Source: Chara braunii
Lineage: Eukaryota; Streptophyta; Charophyceae; Charales; Characeae
Direction of reading: 5' to 3'
Assembly: GCA_003427395.1 (NCBI GenBank)
Contig: BFEA01000534.1
Span: 640,887-704,886 of the forward strand
Length of the DNA stretch: 64,000 bases
A program made the position numbers and the translations under genes. The notes under the pieces are model-generated. The model made no database searches and had not been told where the DNA came from. It saw nothing but the letters and a program-made list of their open reading frames with translations. This document shows, one piece after another, positions 39,114 to 52,849 of this stretch. The stretch's first letter is position 1, and each line of letters starts with the position of its first letter.

Positions 39114-42100
39114 CTGCACATGTGCCAAACAACCAGGTAGGGCCAAGGTGCCGCGAGAACCACCGCAGCGAAGAGGGGAATGATAGCTCTGCGAAGTCAC
39201 CTCCCTGCCTCCTGCCAGCACCTCGGACATCCGACGCAGGGCAAGGGGCCTGCCGTGATGCAGATCAGGCAGCAAGGGCGCGACTGCCCAGGCGCGGGAC
39301 CGGTTTTACGCTACTTCTGCCCCCAAGGCCGGACAATTTTTAGCTGCCGCCCGTCCGCGGATTCATGCCCTTTCAGCAGCGGGGTTGTCTCGGGCCAGAT
39401 GCATGCTATCCTTCTACAACTGTTGTCGAACCGGACCGCTCAATAGGGACAAACATGAAACTAAACTAGTGCCGAGCGCCACCAATAGACGATTCAGAAG
39501 AGAAGTCAAGGCGTTCACACAATCGGTACGTCCTACCGGTATCTAGCGGGACACTACCTGTCTGTTGTCGAGTCGACACATACACAGAACGGGCAATGCA
39601 TACAACAAACATACATAAAGCGCAGAGCGGACGACACGAGATGTAGATGCATCCAGCGTTGACAATCGATCGATCGGTTTTCGTGATCGTTGTTGCACGG
39701 CTTTCTTCAGAAGCACGTGCCAATGGGATCGGCCGGACTCCTCAATTTCTGGCAGAGAGTTTTGAGTTTTGAGTCGCGCGACGATGTCGACGACATGGCC
39801 CAAGCAGCCGCCTGAACCCAGAGCGGACCTAACGCCGGACGGATGAAGCTGCAGACCCCACACTGCTCTCTGCGAACACAGACCAGTGCGCACCGAACCC
39901 AGACCAGTGCGACTCAAGTCCATTACGCCTCTGCCAACACCCACAGGCGTGCGCCCAGAGTTATAGTTCTTTCTTCCTTGAAGGTCAAAAGACCGAGATG
40001 GTCACCATTTGACAGTCAAAAAGAGATAGCATGCTACTGTTCAACCAGCCAGCAGGCCTGGTCAGCCAACTACACTCAGATGTCAAAGCTCCTTCATTAG
40101 GCGGCAGTAACTTCTTGAAAGTAGGGGAGGGAGTTTCACAAGGGCATGCTCAAAGTAGGCACCTTGTGGATGTACGGCCCGATGACACCAAAAAGACCAC
40201 ATTGTATGTCTGCCTTTGGACATCCTATCCACCAGTTTCCCTGAATCTCTTTTGCCAGACGTGTTGATTGCCCCACCCTCTGGAAGGGCCACTTTGGGGG
40301 GTGATGGAGGCACAACCTCCAAAAGTGGGTTCCTCAATTTTGATGTGTCCAATCTATTGGTGGGGAGTGGCATCTCTTGGAAAACGGGTGCCGCCTCCCT
40401 ACAGTCATGACTGGGAAATATTGGAAGAAGAGCATTGATAACGCTCCACTGCCATCCTCTTTGTGAATCTCAGCCTGAAAGATTCCTCATGGTGAACCTC
40501 AGCCTGAAAGATCAAATTTGAAACATATAGTGGGTATCCTCTGCAAAATGGAGGGAAAGAATTCAGACTGTCTCAGATTATCTTCTCCCTTGCCACAAAA
40601 GAGAACCTGAGGGAACCTGTGACTGATGAAGTACTTCTTAGACTATTGGAAAAGGGTCTATCCGTACCCATTTTTCATTTTTTTTCAAACCACCAGTTCA
40701 CCTGAAGCAGAGTTTACAGTTCGCGACTGCATGCCAGTAGCAAACGCCGCAGGGAGCGCCTAAAAGGTGCAGCTGCAGGCTCGCGAGCCTCGGAAGCAAC
40801 CTGGCTTCGTCTATTTAGGCTCATGTGCACATAAAAGGCTATTCTTGGGGCTTGGGGAAGACACGGTAGTGCAACAGGGGAAGAAGTCGGTGGGCCCAAG
40901 GAAAACGGGCGAATGGACAGCAATACGTCCTGCTGGTTTCGCTGTGCATGTGTTTCCACATGCATGGCTCTTTCTGATGTGACTCCGCATGAGGGCAAAG
41001 GCAACGTATACCCTGTCAGGCGCTTTCATTTCAGGGCATTCTCTTTTTTTTTTAAAAGACAGAAGCCCCTTCTACTCTGGGGGACACAAGTCCGGTTACT
41101 TAACCCCGGCAAGCATAGTACAAGGACATTATTCAAACTTTTTTAAGGGGAATTCATGCCCTCCAGGTCCAGGCTATCTGCAATCGGGAGACACATCATG
41201 GTACCCAGTCATTGCCGTAGACCCTGGACCTGTCAAGCCACTTTTTGTTTGCCCTATCTTTGTCGAACTTTAACCCCTCCCTCCTCCCCTCTCCCCCCAG
41301 TCCCTTATTCTCACCTTCTAAAGTGTTTTATTTGTTAGTCTTAAAGCCCCTCCTCCCCCCTTCTCTGACCCCCTTTCCTACCTTCCATGCAATCTATTTA
41401 AACTACCAGTACTTCCTAAAGTCGTGCTCGTAAACAAACCACGACTTTCGGAAACGTATGGGCCATTACAAAAGCGCCCAAATTAATCCGACTAGAAACG
41501 TTTTTACTCTTTTTTTTTTTTCACAGCCGATAGCTGGGCCAAGTATTGGTGGTTTAACTTGCTTCCTAGCGCCTTTCAATTCCTAAGCCATATTACGAGG
41601 CATTGTCGCACTAACACTTTCCAAAATGAGTTTGACCGAGGATATGGGCAACCCTAGATGAAGCAGAAGGCAATCACAGTTAGAGCCTAGTATACCCTTC
41701 TTTTCATTTTTGTTTTAGGATAACTATGGCGGAGTCACGAAAACGTTTCTAAATGCATTTGAAACAGTCTTTTAACACTTTTTCAAATGCAGTGGAAACT
41801 CGGGGTGGCTATGGTAGCACTTTAGAATAGTATCGTCGGAGCCTTGTATCCAGTAGTTGGAGAGTGCCAACAGGGGTCTTCGTGGAGTCTCGTCTCGGCC
41901 TTAGACCGATAGTTGTGGGTTCGGAGGCCGAGAGTGGCAAGAGACGGGGGCTCGGTGACTTGATTGCTCTGCATCAACGTGGCAAGAAAATAGGCATCAA
42001 CATCACAAAAAGTCATGTGGCAAAAAAATTAACATCCACGTGCCAAAAAAACAGGGATGGAGTGGAAGAGAAAGCGGCAAGAAAGGAACATTCATGGCTT

Positions 42101-42599
42101 GCTGCAAATGACTGTGTTTCACGAGCGGATCCAACGTGTTTTGTGAATGCAACTAATCAGAGTACACGTGGCACATTCCATAAGGCTACCTAACGAGCAA
42201 GGACCGACTTTGTATTGTTGACCACACGTCAATCCATCAATATCATCAACGAATCAATTAATCAATCATATTATTCTATAAAAAATCAATCGGAATCAAT
42301 CATTTGAATTGAGATCAATCATATCAGTTGATGATAAAAAAATAGTCATTAACCAGTGTCGGGATGATAATGAATATGCACAATGAAACACGAATCCGTT
42401 TATCTTGCTACAACCAATCAATCAAGCAATCAATCAATTAGTCAATCAGTCAATGCCATGTCTTGATCCCCTTGATGTGTGAGATCGACAAAACCGGTCG
42501 TAGAATGCAAACTCGACATGACGATGCGAAACAAAAAATATACGATCATGCGATATCGAGTACGAGTAAGGTTTTTCTTTGGTTGGCTGGGGGGGGAGG
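39114..42599. other. Interval without recognised genes
   Basis: I see no conserved protein block, RNA gene or delimited mobile element on either strand. An AT shift begins near 42.2 kb. Confidence 0.6.
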
Positions 42600-43330
42600 G
42601 GGAGAGAGAGAGAAATTGCGATATCACGACCGTTATATTCGGGTGAAAACAGAAGCACAACCCCAGCCACAACATCATCATCAAATGACTTTCTGTTTAG
42701 GTAATTCACTGCTATGTTATTCACCCGAAAAAAACATCCAGTTATTAATCGTTGCATGTGAACTGAAAGTCTGCCCAAATATATGTATAATGATGGGATG
42801 TTGTATTCGGGTAAAGATGGTAGCAACATTATCCACATTTTTATCATCAATAAACTTTATATCCATGTCACTCACTATGATCTTTTATTATTGTCGACTG
42901 AAAAAAAAACCAACATATAACTATATTAACTGCACGGTGTATGTAGTGGAAGACGATAGCTATATTAAACCACATCATAAACCAATTCACATTGTTTTCA
43001 TTGGAACTAAAACGTCCGGTCAAATTATTAAGGATTTTTCAAGTAAATATGGTCAAATTTGCGACCACATGCATGGTAGTAACTCCTAGTTGGAGTATAT
43101 CCTTCACTACATTGATATAAGGTGTTGTGATACAAATCAATGTTAAAAAAAAAAACACGCTCGGTTACTCTCGCCGCATATTCTGTGAAAGTTGCCTCAA
43201 ATACACGTACAATGACTGAACGTTTTATTTGAGAGAAGACAGTGGCAATCGGAAATGTTACCCACATGTTCAATCAGCGCCCACAAACATTGTCATCTCT
43301 TCCCGAATAAAAACATACAGCCACGAATAA
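42600..43330. mobile_element. Cluster of degenerate MITE ends
   Basis: Words like the TIR of the 32543-32647 MITE recur: CGTTATATTCGGGTGAAAAC (42630), TTCACCCGAA (42720), GTTGTATTCGGGTAAAGA (42800), CGTTTTATTTGAGAGAAGAC (43219) and CTCTTCCCGAATAAAAAC (43297). Several old copies or one complex element could explain this. A 208-codon open stretch over 42463-43089 is not recognised. Confidence 0.45.
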
Positions 43331-43919
43331 AAACTTGGAAAAAACATTGAAAAATTATTGTATTTTCGTTCTATTGAACATGCAAAAATCCACCTTTCCA
43401 CATATGGAACGCTCCGTGAATGATCAAGAAGACGAATGTTAAATGTAAAAGATTCAAAGTGTATTTCAAAATATAAAAAAATAAAAAATAAAACAATCTT
43501 AATTAAAAAATAAATTTTATCTGCAGTATGGTAAAAACAATCTGAATGGATATGTTATTCTCATGAATGGATTATATGATAAAAAGCAAATAACCATTAC
43601 GGTGGAGGTCGTATCCGTCAAACGTTCATGTAATCATTATGAATATCGTTTATATCATATCCTTTGTTGTGAAGCTTCATCTCTCTGTGAGCGGAGAACG
43701 CTTATTCTTTAATGATAATAACGTTTTTCACTATAAGATGGCAGACAACAAAGGACAGTTGTTAGACTCGCATGACTATTTTTTCTATGTGATTGACTCA
43801 AAGTGTTTTTTTTTTTTTTTTCCTCTCTCCCTCTCTCTCTCTCTCTCTCTCCACAACAATAACTAGCATCATGGTAGCATTGCTAGCACAAAAAAAACTT
43901 ACAAGGGTATTTGTCCACA
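43331..43919. other. AT-rich interval
   Basis: No gene recognised. It ends in a T/TC run (43806-43850) and a TACAAGGGTAT word at 43900. Confidence 0.5.
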
Positions 43920-44109
43920 TTTGTGCAGGTCGCATAAGTTGCGTTTGTGATGTTAGTGGGATAATGATGCGCCCACATTTGTGCAGTTCACGTCTAATTC
44001 TTGGTAGTCATGGTGGCAAAGGTAAGTAGAATCGGATTAGGGAGTGGTGTAGGTGCACACTACTGTGGTGCATGATAGATGACCGGAAGTCAACAACATT
44101 ATTTATGGT
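43920..44109 (+). repeat. Foldback element, left ~190-bp arm
   Basis: Reverse complement of 44984-45175 with a few differences. Shared blocks: GCAGGTCGCATAAGTTGCGT, GCGCCCACATTTGTGCAGTT, GGTAGTCATGGTGGCAAAG, GGGAGTGGTGTAGGTGCACA and GATGACCGGAAGTC. Confidence 0.95.
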
Positions 44110-44983
44110 CGATAATATGATATGCTGAAGGAATTTGGTGCGGTCGGATCGAGGAAGAGACAAACTCAACGTTATCACGGCTCGATGTCCGAGGTACGAC
44201 TTCAAGCCTCTTGTGCGCGGTGTGGATGGGCGACGGCCTTGAGGTTAGATGGTAGGGCCTGAACTAGTAAAGGCGGACCTTAACCTTATTTGGTAGGCCC
44301 AGACCCGAGCATAATATCATTTATATTCAACTTTGCATTGATTTATATCGAAATTGAGCTTAACTCTATTAGATAGGGTATTCGACTTTCATACGGCAGG
44401 TCCAGTGATTGAGGCCAGCGAGCAGCGCTGAAGCAATAAAACATGGCTTTGTCGCTGATTCCAATCGCCGACTCGATTGTTAAAACCCAGAAGTTACCAA
44501 TTTTTATTTATTTCTTAATTATTATTTTCTATTTATTGTTTTGGGGACTGGGTGGTACTGCTTTTACAGCCCTGATCGGGACCGACTGAATTAGCTCATA
44601 TAATATGCCCCTTAACTCTTGAATACAAATTTGAGTTCTAACCCATTCACTATCGAAAAAAGTAAGATGTAAACTTTGAGAAACTAAGCGAGGTCATGCA
44701 GAGACATGTTTTAGATTGGTTCTGCCTTTCGGGGTTGAATCAATGTTGGTTCCTATGCGGGACAAGTTGTTTTTCCTAAGGTTAAGTAGGAACTAACCTT
44801 ACCGGTTTCGGTGGAAGTTAGAGTCAGGGCTTCATAGGGCAGTCGGGTCAGACACCAAACTTTTTTTTGAGTATCTTCGAGTTGTCTAATCGGGCGGTGA
44901 TAGTAGCGTTGAGTGACCGAGTAGGGAAGGGTTAACAACGAGCATAAAAGAAGTGTCGAAGACGAAGAAGAATAAAAAGTGAA
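44110..44983. mobile_element. Loop of the foldback element, with SINE remnant
   Basis: About 875 bp between the arms. At 44580-44650 a degenerate SINE head remains: GAATTAGCTCATATAATATG, TTAACTCTTGAATACAAA and TTGAGTTCTAACCC align with copy B. No coding content recognised. Confidence 0.55.
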
Positions 44984-45175
44984 ACCATAAATAAGGTTGT
45001 CGACTTCCGGTCATCTATGATGCACCACAGTAATGTGCACCTACACCACTCCCTAATTCGATTTTACTTATCTTTGCCACCATGACTACCAAGAATTAGA
45101 CGTGAACTGCACAAATGTGGGCGCATCACTATCCCACTAACATCACAGACGCAACTTATGCGACCTGCACAAATT
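44984..45175 (-). repeat. Foldback element, right ~190-bp arm
   Basis: Inverted copy of 43920-44109. The high similarity against the old surroundings suggests a fairly recent event or gene conversion between arms. Confidence 0.95.
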
Positions 45176-45806
45176 TATCGACGAAAACAGACGAGCAAAG
45201 ATGCTAAACAAGGTTTTTAGGTAAGGTCAGTTGAATGGCGGTGTTAGTTTGGGCAATAGGTTAATGGTTTTATTGGGGTAAGTGTTAAGAGTTGCGCTCA
45301 AATAAAGAGTGAAGGGAGACAGTAGAGACCAAAGAGGGAGAGCGTACTCAAGTGTGGGGTCTTGACCATGACTACGTTATCGCAGTTGCATGCTTCATCA
45401 TTTCAGCTTGATCATTTCCCATACTTCGTTATTATCGTTTTGTTTCACTTTGTGGCCAACGTGTTACTTCATCTCTATCGAGGAACACCAACTTTTTTTG
45501 ACACAAAAAACAAACAAAAAAATACATATTTTATGATTATTAAAACAAACACTAATAAAAATAAAAATAAAAATCGTGTAACTTTATTTTTTTGCGAACC
45601 GGACTAAGATACTAGTTGGGTGCGCTAACGGGAAAAGGGCCGGAAAATCGAATGAGGTTAGAAGGCGTGGTGGGAAAAAAGCGGAGAGAAGACGACCCAG
45701 GGGTACAAGGAAGGAGGAGATTCAACGAGTAAGGGATAAAAAAATGCAAATAAGATGAAGGAGAGCTCGAGTGAATAAAAATGAGAGATTTTGCTAAGCT
45801 GAGCTA

Positions 45807-45809
45807 ATA

Positions 45810-45862
<53 letters not shown>

Positions 45863-45910
45863 TATTAATAATAATAATAGTAATAATAATAAGAATAAGA
45901 ATAAAAATAA
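45807..45910. repeat. (TAA)n microsatellite, imperfect
   Basis: About 100 nt of AAT units with interruptions at the right end. It is followed at about 45933 by GTGTATCTTTCCGTGTTCTA + GCGGAAGAT, a word shared with the LTR-like DNA at 61.1 and 61.4 kb. Confidence 0.95.
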
Positions 45911-48119
45911 GAATAATAGAGATTATAGCGGTGTATCTTTCCGTGTTCTAGCGGAAGATCTGTTTTTATTTTGCACATTGGGTGAGTAGTGGGTTGAGGT
46001 CTGTGACGTGGTCGTTGTCCTCCCGATTCGCATTCCCCCTCCTCACGATCGTTTGCTCAACTTGTTGTGTGTCTGGACTTTGCCATTTTCGTTGTTATTG
46101 TCTCCTTCTTGTTAATATTGCCAATGAGATCCTTTCGCTTCATGCGACTTCAAAGTTATGCTTGATTTGAGCATAGGGTCGGTAAGGGCGGGAGGATCAA
46201 ATGAAGTCAGGAGGTATGAAGAGAAGGAGTGCGGACCTGAAGTAGAGTCGGAGGCAGCAACGAAGAAGGAGATGGAGAAACACAAGAGAGACAGAGAACA
46301 AAGTTCGTGACCGATGGTGAACTTGCATTGTGCAGGGCGAGGAAGGTTGTCAAGGTGATGCACCTTGCCATGTTATAAAGGAGATTCATTATCAAGATAG
46401 AGGTGCACATTCCCATGGTCCAGCCGACGATTCCTTCTCACTGTGTATCGTATTCATTGCTTGTATCGTGACCTTCACCCGTAATCGAGATCCTGGTGGC
46501 GCTGCCTCTTCCATGATCGTAGTTATTTTTCACATGATTATAGTTGTGTTCATCCTCGCACCTGATTGCATCCACCGAGGTTCAGGTTGCATTTGTCTGT
46601 TGCCTGAGACCGTACCATTCGGGCAGGTTGTGTTCTTCTTCCTCCATAGTTGAGTTTTTGTACGTGGTGGAGATAAATGTGCTCAATGCTCATTACCTAG
46701 TGAGAAAATCATTTCTTTTTTTACAGATGTCTAACGCAATTCATACTAGGTTTCATATTCTGTTGAGACTCGATTGGTATGAACGAAAGGTTAGTTCGGG
46801 AAAGGTGCTTATAGTATGGTCACACAACGAACCTCATAAATTCAAATAAGGGGTTAGGTACTAATGCGTTCGCGTTATTCTTGAGGAAACTGGATGGGTG
46901 GTGTGAAGGTACAAACACCGTCAAGGAGAGACAAAATGATGGAGGGAAGTCAAAAAGGGGGAAGGCGGGGGCAATAAGAAAAAAGGGAGAGACTTGCTAT
47001 GACTCACCTACCTTTACCCTACTATAAGAGGCTTGAACGTGTGCATGCTTACGAAAATTTGAAGATCAAGCTACACACGTAGTGGCTATGCGTTAAATGA
47101 TCATTACAATTTGTTGTTTTAGCTTGACCACTGTTAGGAAAAAACACCGACCTATGGGGAAGCAGTCAGATAGATAGCACAAAAGAGACTAGCAGGAGAA
47201 AGTGACAGGGAAGAACCGATGAGAAGGAGTGCATAAGTCTAACGAAGATTGTAACTGGGTTTGCTATACAAAGTGATGTGTTCCTCATGTGGAAAACAAA
47301 TAAGTAACCTTGTGCGTACGCATGTATAATCGTAGCTTAGGACATTCGCAGACTATGACTCTTTTTTTATTAAAATAAAATTTGTCATTGCGTGTGTGAG
47401 GTTGTCGAACACTCGCAAAAAGTTTATCTTACACCTAATTAGTATAAAAATTGTGTGTAGCTAAAATTTCCTTATTGCGTTGTCGGCTTGAATACCCTTA
47501 CAAGGGTATCCTCCCCGGTTTTTACAAGTGACGGAAAATAAGTTTGATTTAAAGTTTGAGTACACGACTGTGTCTATTGTTTACGCTGATTGAATGGTTG
47601 GCCAGAGTAGAGAGTGGGTGGGAATCGACCAAGTTTTTATCTTTGATTAAACTAGGAGTAAAAAATGGTCTGAAGATTTGAATCTTTAGGTACGACATGT
47701 GTGTACGTACGGTAGACAACATCGATGACGGCACTGTTCTTTATAGTTGCGCAGTGGGGTACACTGAGTTGACATGCCGAGGTGTAGCTTTGGAGCGTTT
47801 CGGTAGGTCCGCGCACCATATGACACTTGCTTATGTATGTGCCCGCTAATACTAAGCTCAACCTTGGGCCTAACACTATTGGTTACAATGTCAGACTTTC
47901 AATGGGGAGATTCATGGATCAAAGCCAGCAAGTGGTGCCGCAGGAGCACCGAAGTGGCACGAAGGAACCGTGGGATCGAGGGTCTTACGGGGCTATCCCC
48001 CCTGGTTTTGTCATTAGCAAAGTCAGAGGGGTACTAGCGGTTCCTTCTTTTCCATGTTGGTCGTTGTTTGATGATTAAATTTCATTAGATATTTTATTAT
48101 TTATCGTAGTTATTTTTAC
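45911..48119. other. Old retroelement-like interval, no ORF recognised
   Basis: Contains the TAGCGGAAGAT word (45947) and a near-palindrome ATACCCTT-AC-AAGGGTAT (47492-47509). No RT, integrase or gag block found. Confidence 0.5.
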
Positions 48120-48730
48120 TTTTAGACTTTTGAAAATAGGCGCGACACCAGATTTAGAGGTAGTCACGACGATCGAAAACCTTGAGCGGGCGCCTCCTAT
48201 GTTTGACCGACGGGTTCTTGCGTATTCGGGATGCCGACAAGATTCCTCAACCTCGCCAGTCTTGAAACATGGACCAAGGAGTCCAATGTGTATGCGAACT
48301 GGCAAGTGATTAGCCTAGAGACGGAAGAAACCTGGGTGGCGTGGGCCATTCGCGGGCGAGCCTCCCACCAGCCGCAAGTCTATTGCGGGAGGTTTGAGTG
48401 TGAGCAAGGCCGTTGGGACCCGGAGAGCGGCGAGCTGAGCCTGGATGGAGCAGCTCATAGCACAGCAGCACGGGCCGCAGGCAGGGCACGGTGGTCATCC
48501 ACGTGGGACCCCTCCTCTACTTTGGTCTTCAAAGTTCTCATTTGACCATTTACTATTACCACCAAGATCTTCGTCGAGGACCCATCTCATCTAGACTCAC
48601 GCTTCAGGTACTATCCGCCTCGGGGCTGAATGAGCCGGCAAGTGGGTTGCCATGTACTCCCAAGCGGATTTCGGCTCCCATGACCACCGTCCTGCTATCT
48701 GGGATGGCATGCAGCTGGCGCAGACTGAAG
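48120..48730 (+). repeat. Paralogous repeat A (LTR-retroelement fragment)
   Basis: Collinear with 59760-60400 in the same orientation. Shared blocks: GTATTCGGGATGCCGACAAG / GTATTTTTTATGCTGACACA, TTTACTATTACCACCAAGAT / TTTACTACTACCTCCAAGAT and CATGACCACCGTCCTGCTA / CATGACCACCGACCCGCTA. Confidence 0.75.
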
Positions 48731-49762
48731 TCGTCGGCGCTGTGGGGAGGTTCACAGGGTCGCCACTATGTGCATCACTAGTCTGAGCGGGGTATAGGGG
48801 CGCATGGCTGCCTGAGACATTAGTTGCATGTTTTTTGTATAGGTTGGTGCGTAGCGGTGGGACAATGCTATGAGACGGAGGCTGGCAGAGGAGTGCACAA
48901 CAGAAAGCGAAGGCAACGAAAGGATGGGCCGGCCCTGGCTGTCAAACCGCACCGGGTGCCTGGAGGAGGGAGATCGATGGTGGAAATGACTGTAAAAGGG
49001 GAAGAAACTCATTCTTGCCACTCTCTCGGAGGAATCATATGAGCTAAGAAGAGATTCAAGGGTTTTTTATCAAGTCGAATAGGTTGGTGAGGTTGGAATG
49101 GTGGGAAAGTCAGCGGAAAAAGCGGTTAGTGAAGGAGGAGGTGCGCGATGATGTCGGAACACGGATATGGCGAAAGAAGAGAAACACATTTCCTGTTAGA
49201 ATTGGACAAGTGGAGATTGTAGGCAGGGTTTTTGATGTCGGGCGAACCCAAAGTCAACGTTAGTTTTAATAGTAGATTAGTGAGATAGAAGTTGGGAAGA
49301 AGAAACAGTGTGCGGTGAGGACATGAAGAACGGTGTGCGGTGAGGACATGAGTATCTCTTAACAAAATTGATCGAGGGAGAATGCTAGTTCATAGTTTTC
49401 TTTGATATCACGGATTGATTAGCGATGATGGATTAAACGCTAAAAGAGTAGTTTAAGCGCTGCAAGGAAACGAAGTCGGGCCCAAAGAAAATAGATTTTT
49501 GAAGTGCTAATGTATCTTTCTGTATTTTTGAAGAAGGCTCATTCCTATTCTATACTCATTTTTCTATTTTTTACGAACGAATATTGGAGCAGGGTTGCCT
49601 CGCCGTCATGTACGTCGATTCTGGCTGGCTCCGGGGTCACGGTGCCTTAAAGCCGAGTTTTCGATCATTCTGGAGCCTCTCTTGAGCATACTGTTGGAAA
49701 GAAGGGAGAACTTAGCCGGGACGGTGGCCAGGTACACTGGCGATTAGGAAGGTAGCTAGATC

Positions 49763-49764
<2 letters not shown>

Positions 49765-49835
<71 letters not shown>
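49765..49835. repeat. (GA)n microsatellite
   Basis: About 70 nt of uninterrupted GA. Confidence 0.98.
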
Positions 49836-49837
<2 letters not shown>

Positions 49838-51779
49838 CGTCCTCAGTGGTGCCTCATGAAGCCCTTGGTACACAGTCTTGGTAAGTTGGTGGCAGACTCG
49901 CCCTTGTTGTCTACACTGGGATGAGTTAGATCCCAACAAGGGCTTACTCTCGCATGAATCACCATGGTGGTTACCGAACATTCAAGCGCCTGACCTGTTT
50001 GTTGCGACTGTGAAGCTAGTATCGAATATCGTAAGTCCTTCTCGTGAGTCTTAGGTTGCCTTCTGCTATCACAATTGTTCCTCTTGATTTGTCAGAGTGG
50101 TAATAGCGAATGAGACCTCGGCCTGCTAAATAGTTACTCAGGCACCTCTCCTCACGACCAACTTCGTAGAATGACTGTTGGACGACTTCCATGCTGCTAC
50201 TCTTTTGCTGTGCCTACAGCAGCACACTAATAAAGTTACCGTGCATGACTATTCGATGCCTACCAGGCTGCTCAACTAATACACACACGAAACTGTTGAA
50301 TTGCAGACTTAGTTCGAATTTAGCAGCTACCAGTAATTGCACCCGGTTGATTCTGCCGATAGCCAGATACTTGTTGTGGGACTGCCGATATAGATAGTGT
50401 TTGGTAGTCTATTATCGATCAGATGACCATAGTAAGTCCGAAGTCGATGCGTGTGGCTCATCTCGAGTTCTGTAGACGACATATTTACGTGGAGCTGAAG
50501 GCCGATTAGGGCCTGCCATTATTGCAGCGAAACACGGTGACCTATTATTTTGCTCGGTCTTCTTCTCATCGACTGTAGTCTGATTTCGTATGAGTAGTCT
50601 GTTTTGTGGGTACGTACATGATGACGTGACCAGAAAGAACAAGTTTAGTTGTTGTTAGATTGGGTAGGCTAGGCTATAGACTAGTTGACTAAGGCAACCA
50701 GTCTTGCTGCTTATCGGATTGGGCGATTAGGAGGTTTCGATACTGGAGGCTGGTATCTTTGGGTATCGATTGCTGTTTATCTTCGGTTCGACACAGACTG
50801 TTATAGTTAGCTTGCTCTGGTTGTTGTTGTCTGCCATCACAGTCGTTATGACAGGATGTTGTTGTATCTGAATGTTGCATGATAACGTAATCCTGCTGTT
50901 GGCATCTAATACGAGCCGGTTGGTATAGGATGGGGGAGAGGATTGAGGAATTTGGAAGTGTATCTATCCATGCTCCAGCGAGAGATTCGTTGTCATACTG
51001 AGTGCTTGTAGTGAGAGCACATTGTGATTGCATCGTTTGTGCACCATGATTTACAAGCACACAATTTTGTTATGCCTCTTGTTGTGCATACTCGGTTTGG
51101 GCCGCTTAGTGTACGTTTTGTTTGATACTTGAATAGAGAAGAGAGAGTTGTGTTGTATTCAAACGCAACCTCGTAGGCTGAGTCGCGGTGATTAAACAGT
51201 AGAATATTTATCAAAGAATAAAGAGGTCTGGTTTGGAGAAGTGATCCAGCTGACGAAGGGGGTCATTGCTGCGATTGGAGGACCGTCGGGAGGTCAACGT
51301 TAGGCGTTTTGACTTCAGCTTCGCGGTGTTTCTGTGTGTTTGATTATCATTGAAGGGCCTTCGAGCGAATCAAGATAATAAGACCCTCTCCTGGGAGTTG
51401 TCCCTCTCGTGTATTTGGAGATTCTGAAATCCTTCCTTCTTCCCTTTTCACTCTAAGTCTAATCTTTGTTACAAGAGGAAGGCGGCAGGCGGGATTGCAA
51501 CTCGTAGGACCACATCATGACTCTATGGGGAGTCTGCCCACCGATTGCGGGAGCTCTGCCGAAACTAAGGAGGAGTTATGAAGGCAGGGAACTGAGAGGT
51601 AATCTTTGCTCCCTTCTACAAACCCAGTTATAACCCCTATTTGTACTTCTTGCTACAACTTGGCTGAGTATAATGTGTGTATCCCATATTGATTTGGGTT
51701 TGGTTTTCAGGACACAAACCAAACTTTAAAAAATGAATGTTTGTGCAAGCTCGATTTTATTTTTGTTGTTTAACTGAAA
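49836..51779. other. Interval without recognised genes
   Basis: Unknown content. A diverged CATGCTCCAGCGAGAGATTC word (50969) resembles the LTR words at 45.9, 61.1 and 61.4 kb. Confidence 0.5.
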
Positions 51780-52540
51780 ACAAACATGCTTTCATAAGTT
51801 TGGAAGACTTGATAAATTTTCATAAGTTTAGAAGGTTCAGTGCTATGTCTATTTTTAATTGTCTGGAGAACCAGACAGGTTTCGATAACTTGAAGTTTGG
51901 ATAGTTTGGTTGCTCTGATTCGTGAGGGTTGTTTGTGACTGTCTTTTCAGAGACCAAGCATATTTCCATAAGTTCGGATGACTTAGTTGCCTTGTTTCAT
52001 TTGGGGTTTCTCATATTTTATTGGTTTCTGAAATGAGTTTAGCATGTTCCATAAGTTTGGATGACTCTAACTCTTTTTTTTTATTATGAGGGAAGATCAA
52101 ACGAAGGACTGGACATGTTTCCATAAGTTTGGATGGTCTGGTCTGGAGCCACACACATGCAAGAATTATAAAGGATAAATTTTGACTATATCCTTATACT
52201 ATTTTACTTATGAACAGGCTAGTTAAACATGTTTCCATAAGTTTGGATGGTCTGACTGTAGTTTATCACATATTGAAGAAAGTATAAATTAAGAATAAAC
52301 TTGTGGTAAAAAGGGGCAAGTTGAGCCATATTTTTAAGTTGAACGGTTCAGTCATATGTTGCCTTAAAAAACTAAATGCATAAGTTGTATACAACTTGGA
52401 TATTTTAAACAATTCAGGGCGACTATGGATGAACAATTTAGTCATATAACTAAGGAAGACAAAATTTGTGGTGCCCTGTGTTTTTTGTATATCCAATGGT
52501 TGAGCTAGACAGGTCTCCATAAGTTTGGATGATTTAACTT
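51780..52540 (+). repeat. Recurring CCATAAGTTTGGATG motif
   Basis: About eight copies of (ACATG)TTTCCATAAGTTTGGATGRYCTG at irregular spacing of 40-280 bp. The inverted form GACCATTCATCTTA.AAACAATGTC occurs about ten times in 56.9-58.1 kb. Confidence 0.8.
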
Positions 52541-52849
52541 TATGCCCTTTGTAAGCTAGGCAAAAGAGACAAATCATTGAAAGACTATGAACTATTGTTT
52601 GACAAGGTTTGACATTAGGGCTAGTGAGAGTACTTACCATTGTGGTTTGACTTTGCATGTGGCTGAGTAAGATCTCTACTTAGTTTGATTTTCAGTTTGA
52701 CAGGTAGTTGCTCTAGTTGCTCGCCAGATGCTAGAGCTATATAAGTTACTTCAAATTCTGTATTTTCCAAGCTAACCTTTTTTACTTAGGTCAATTCTCG
52801 TATTTTATTGGATCATTTATTATACTTGACTTAATATAAACCTTGGTAA

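Noticed and set aside
38014-39132. Very long open reading frames on both strands (300+ codons)
   Set aside because: They run through the 735-N gap and a TC microsatellite; no real codons support them.
42463-43089. 208-codon plus-strand reading frame
   Set aside because: No recognisable motif, composition is low-complexity in places (GGGGGERE, HHH), and it overlaps MITE-end fragments.
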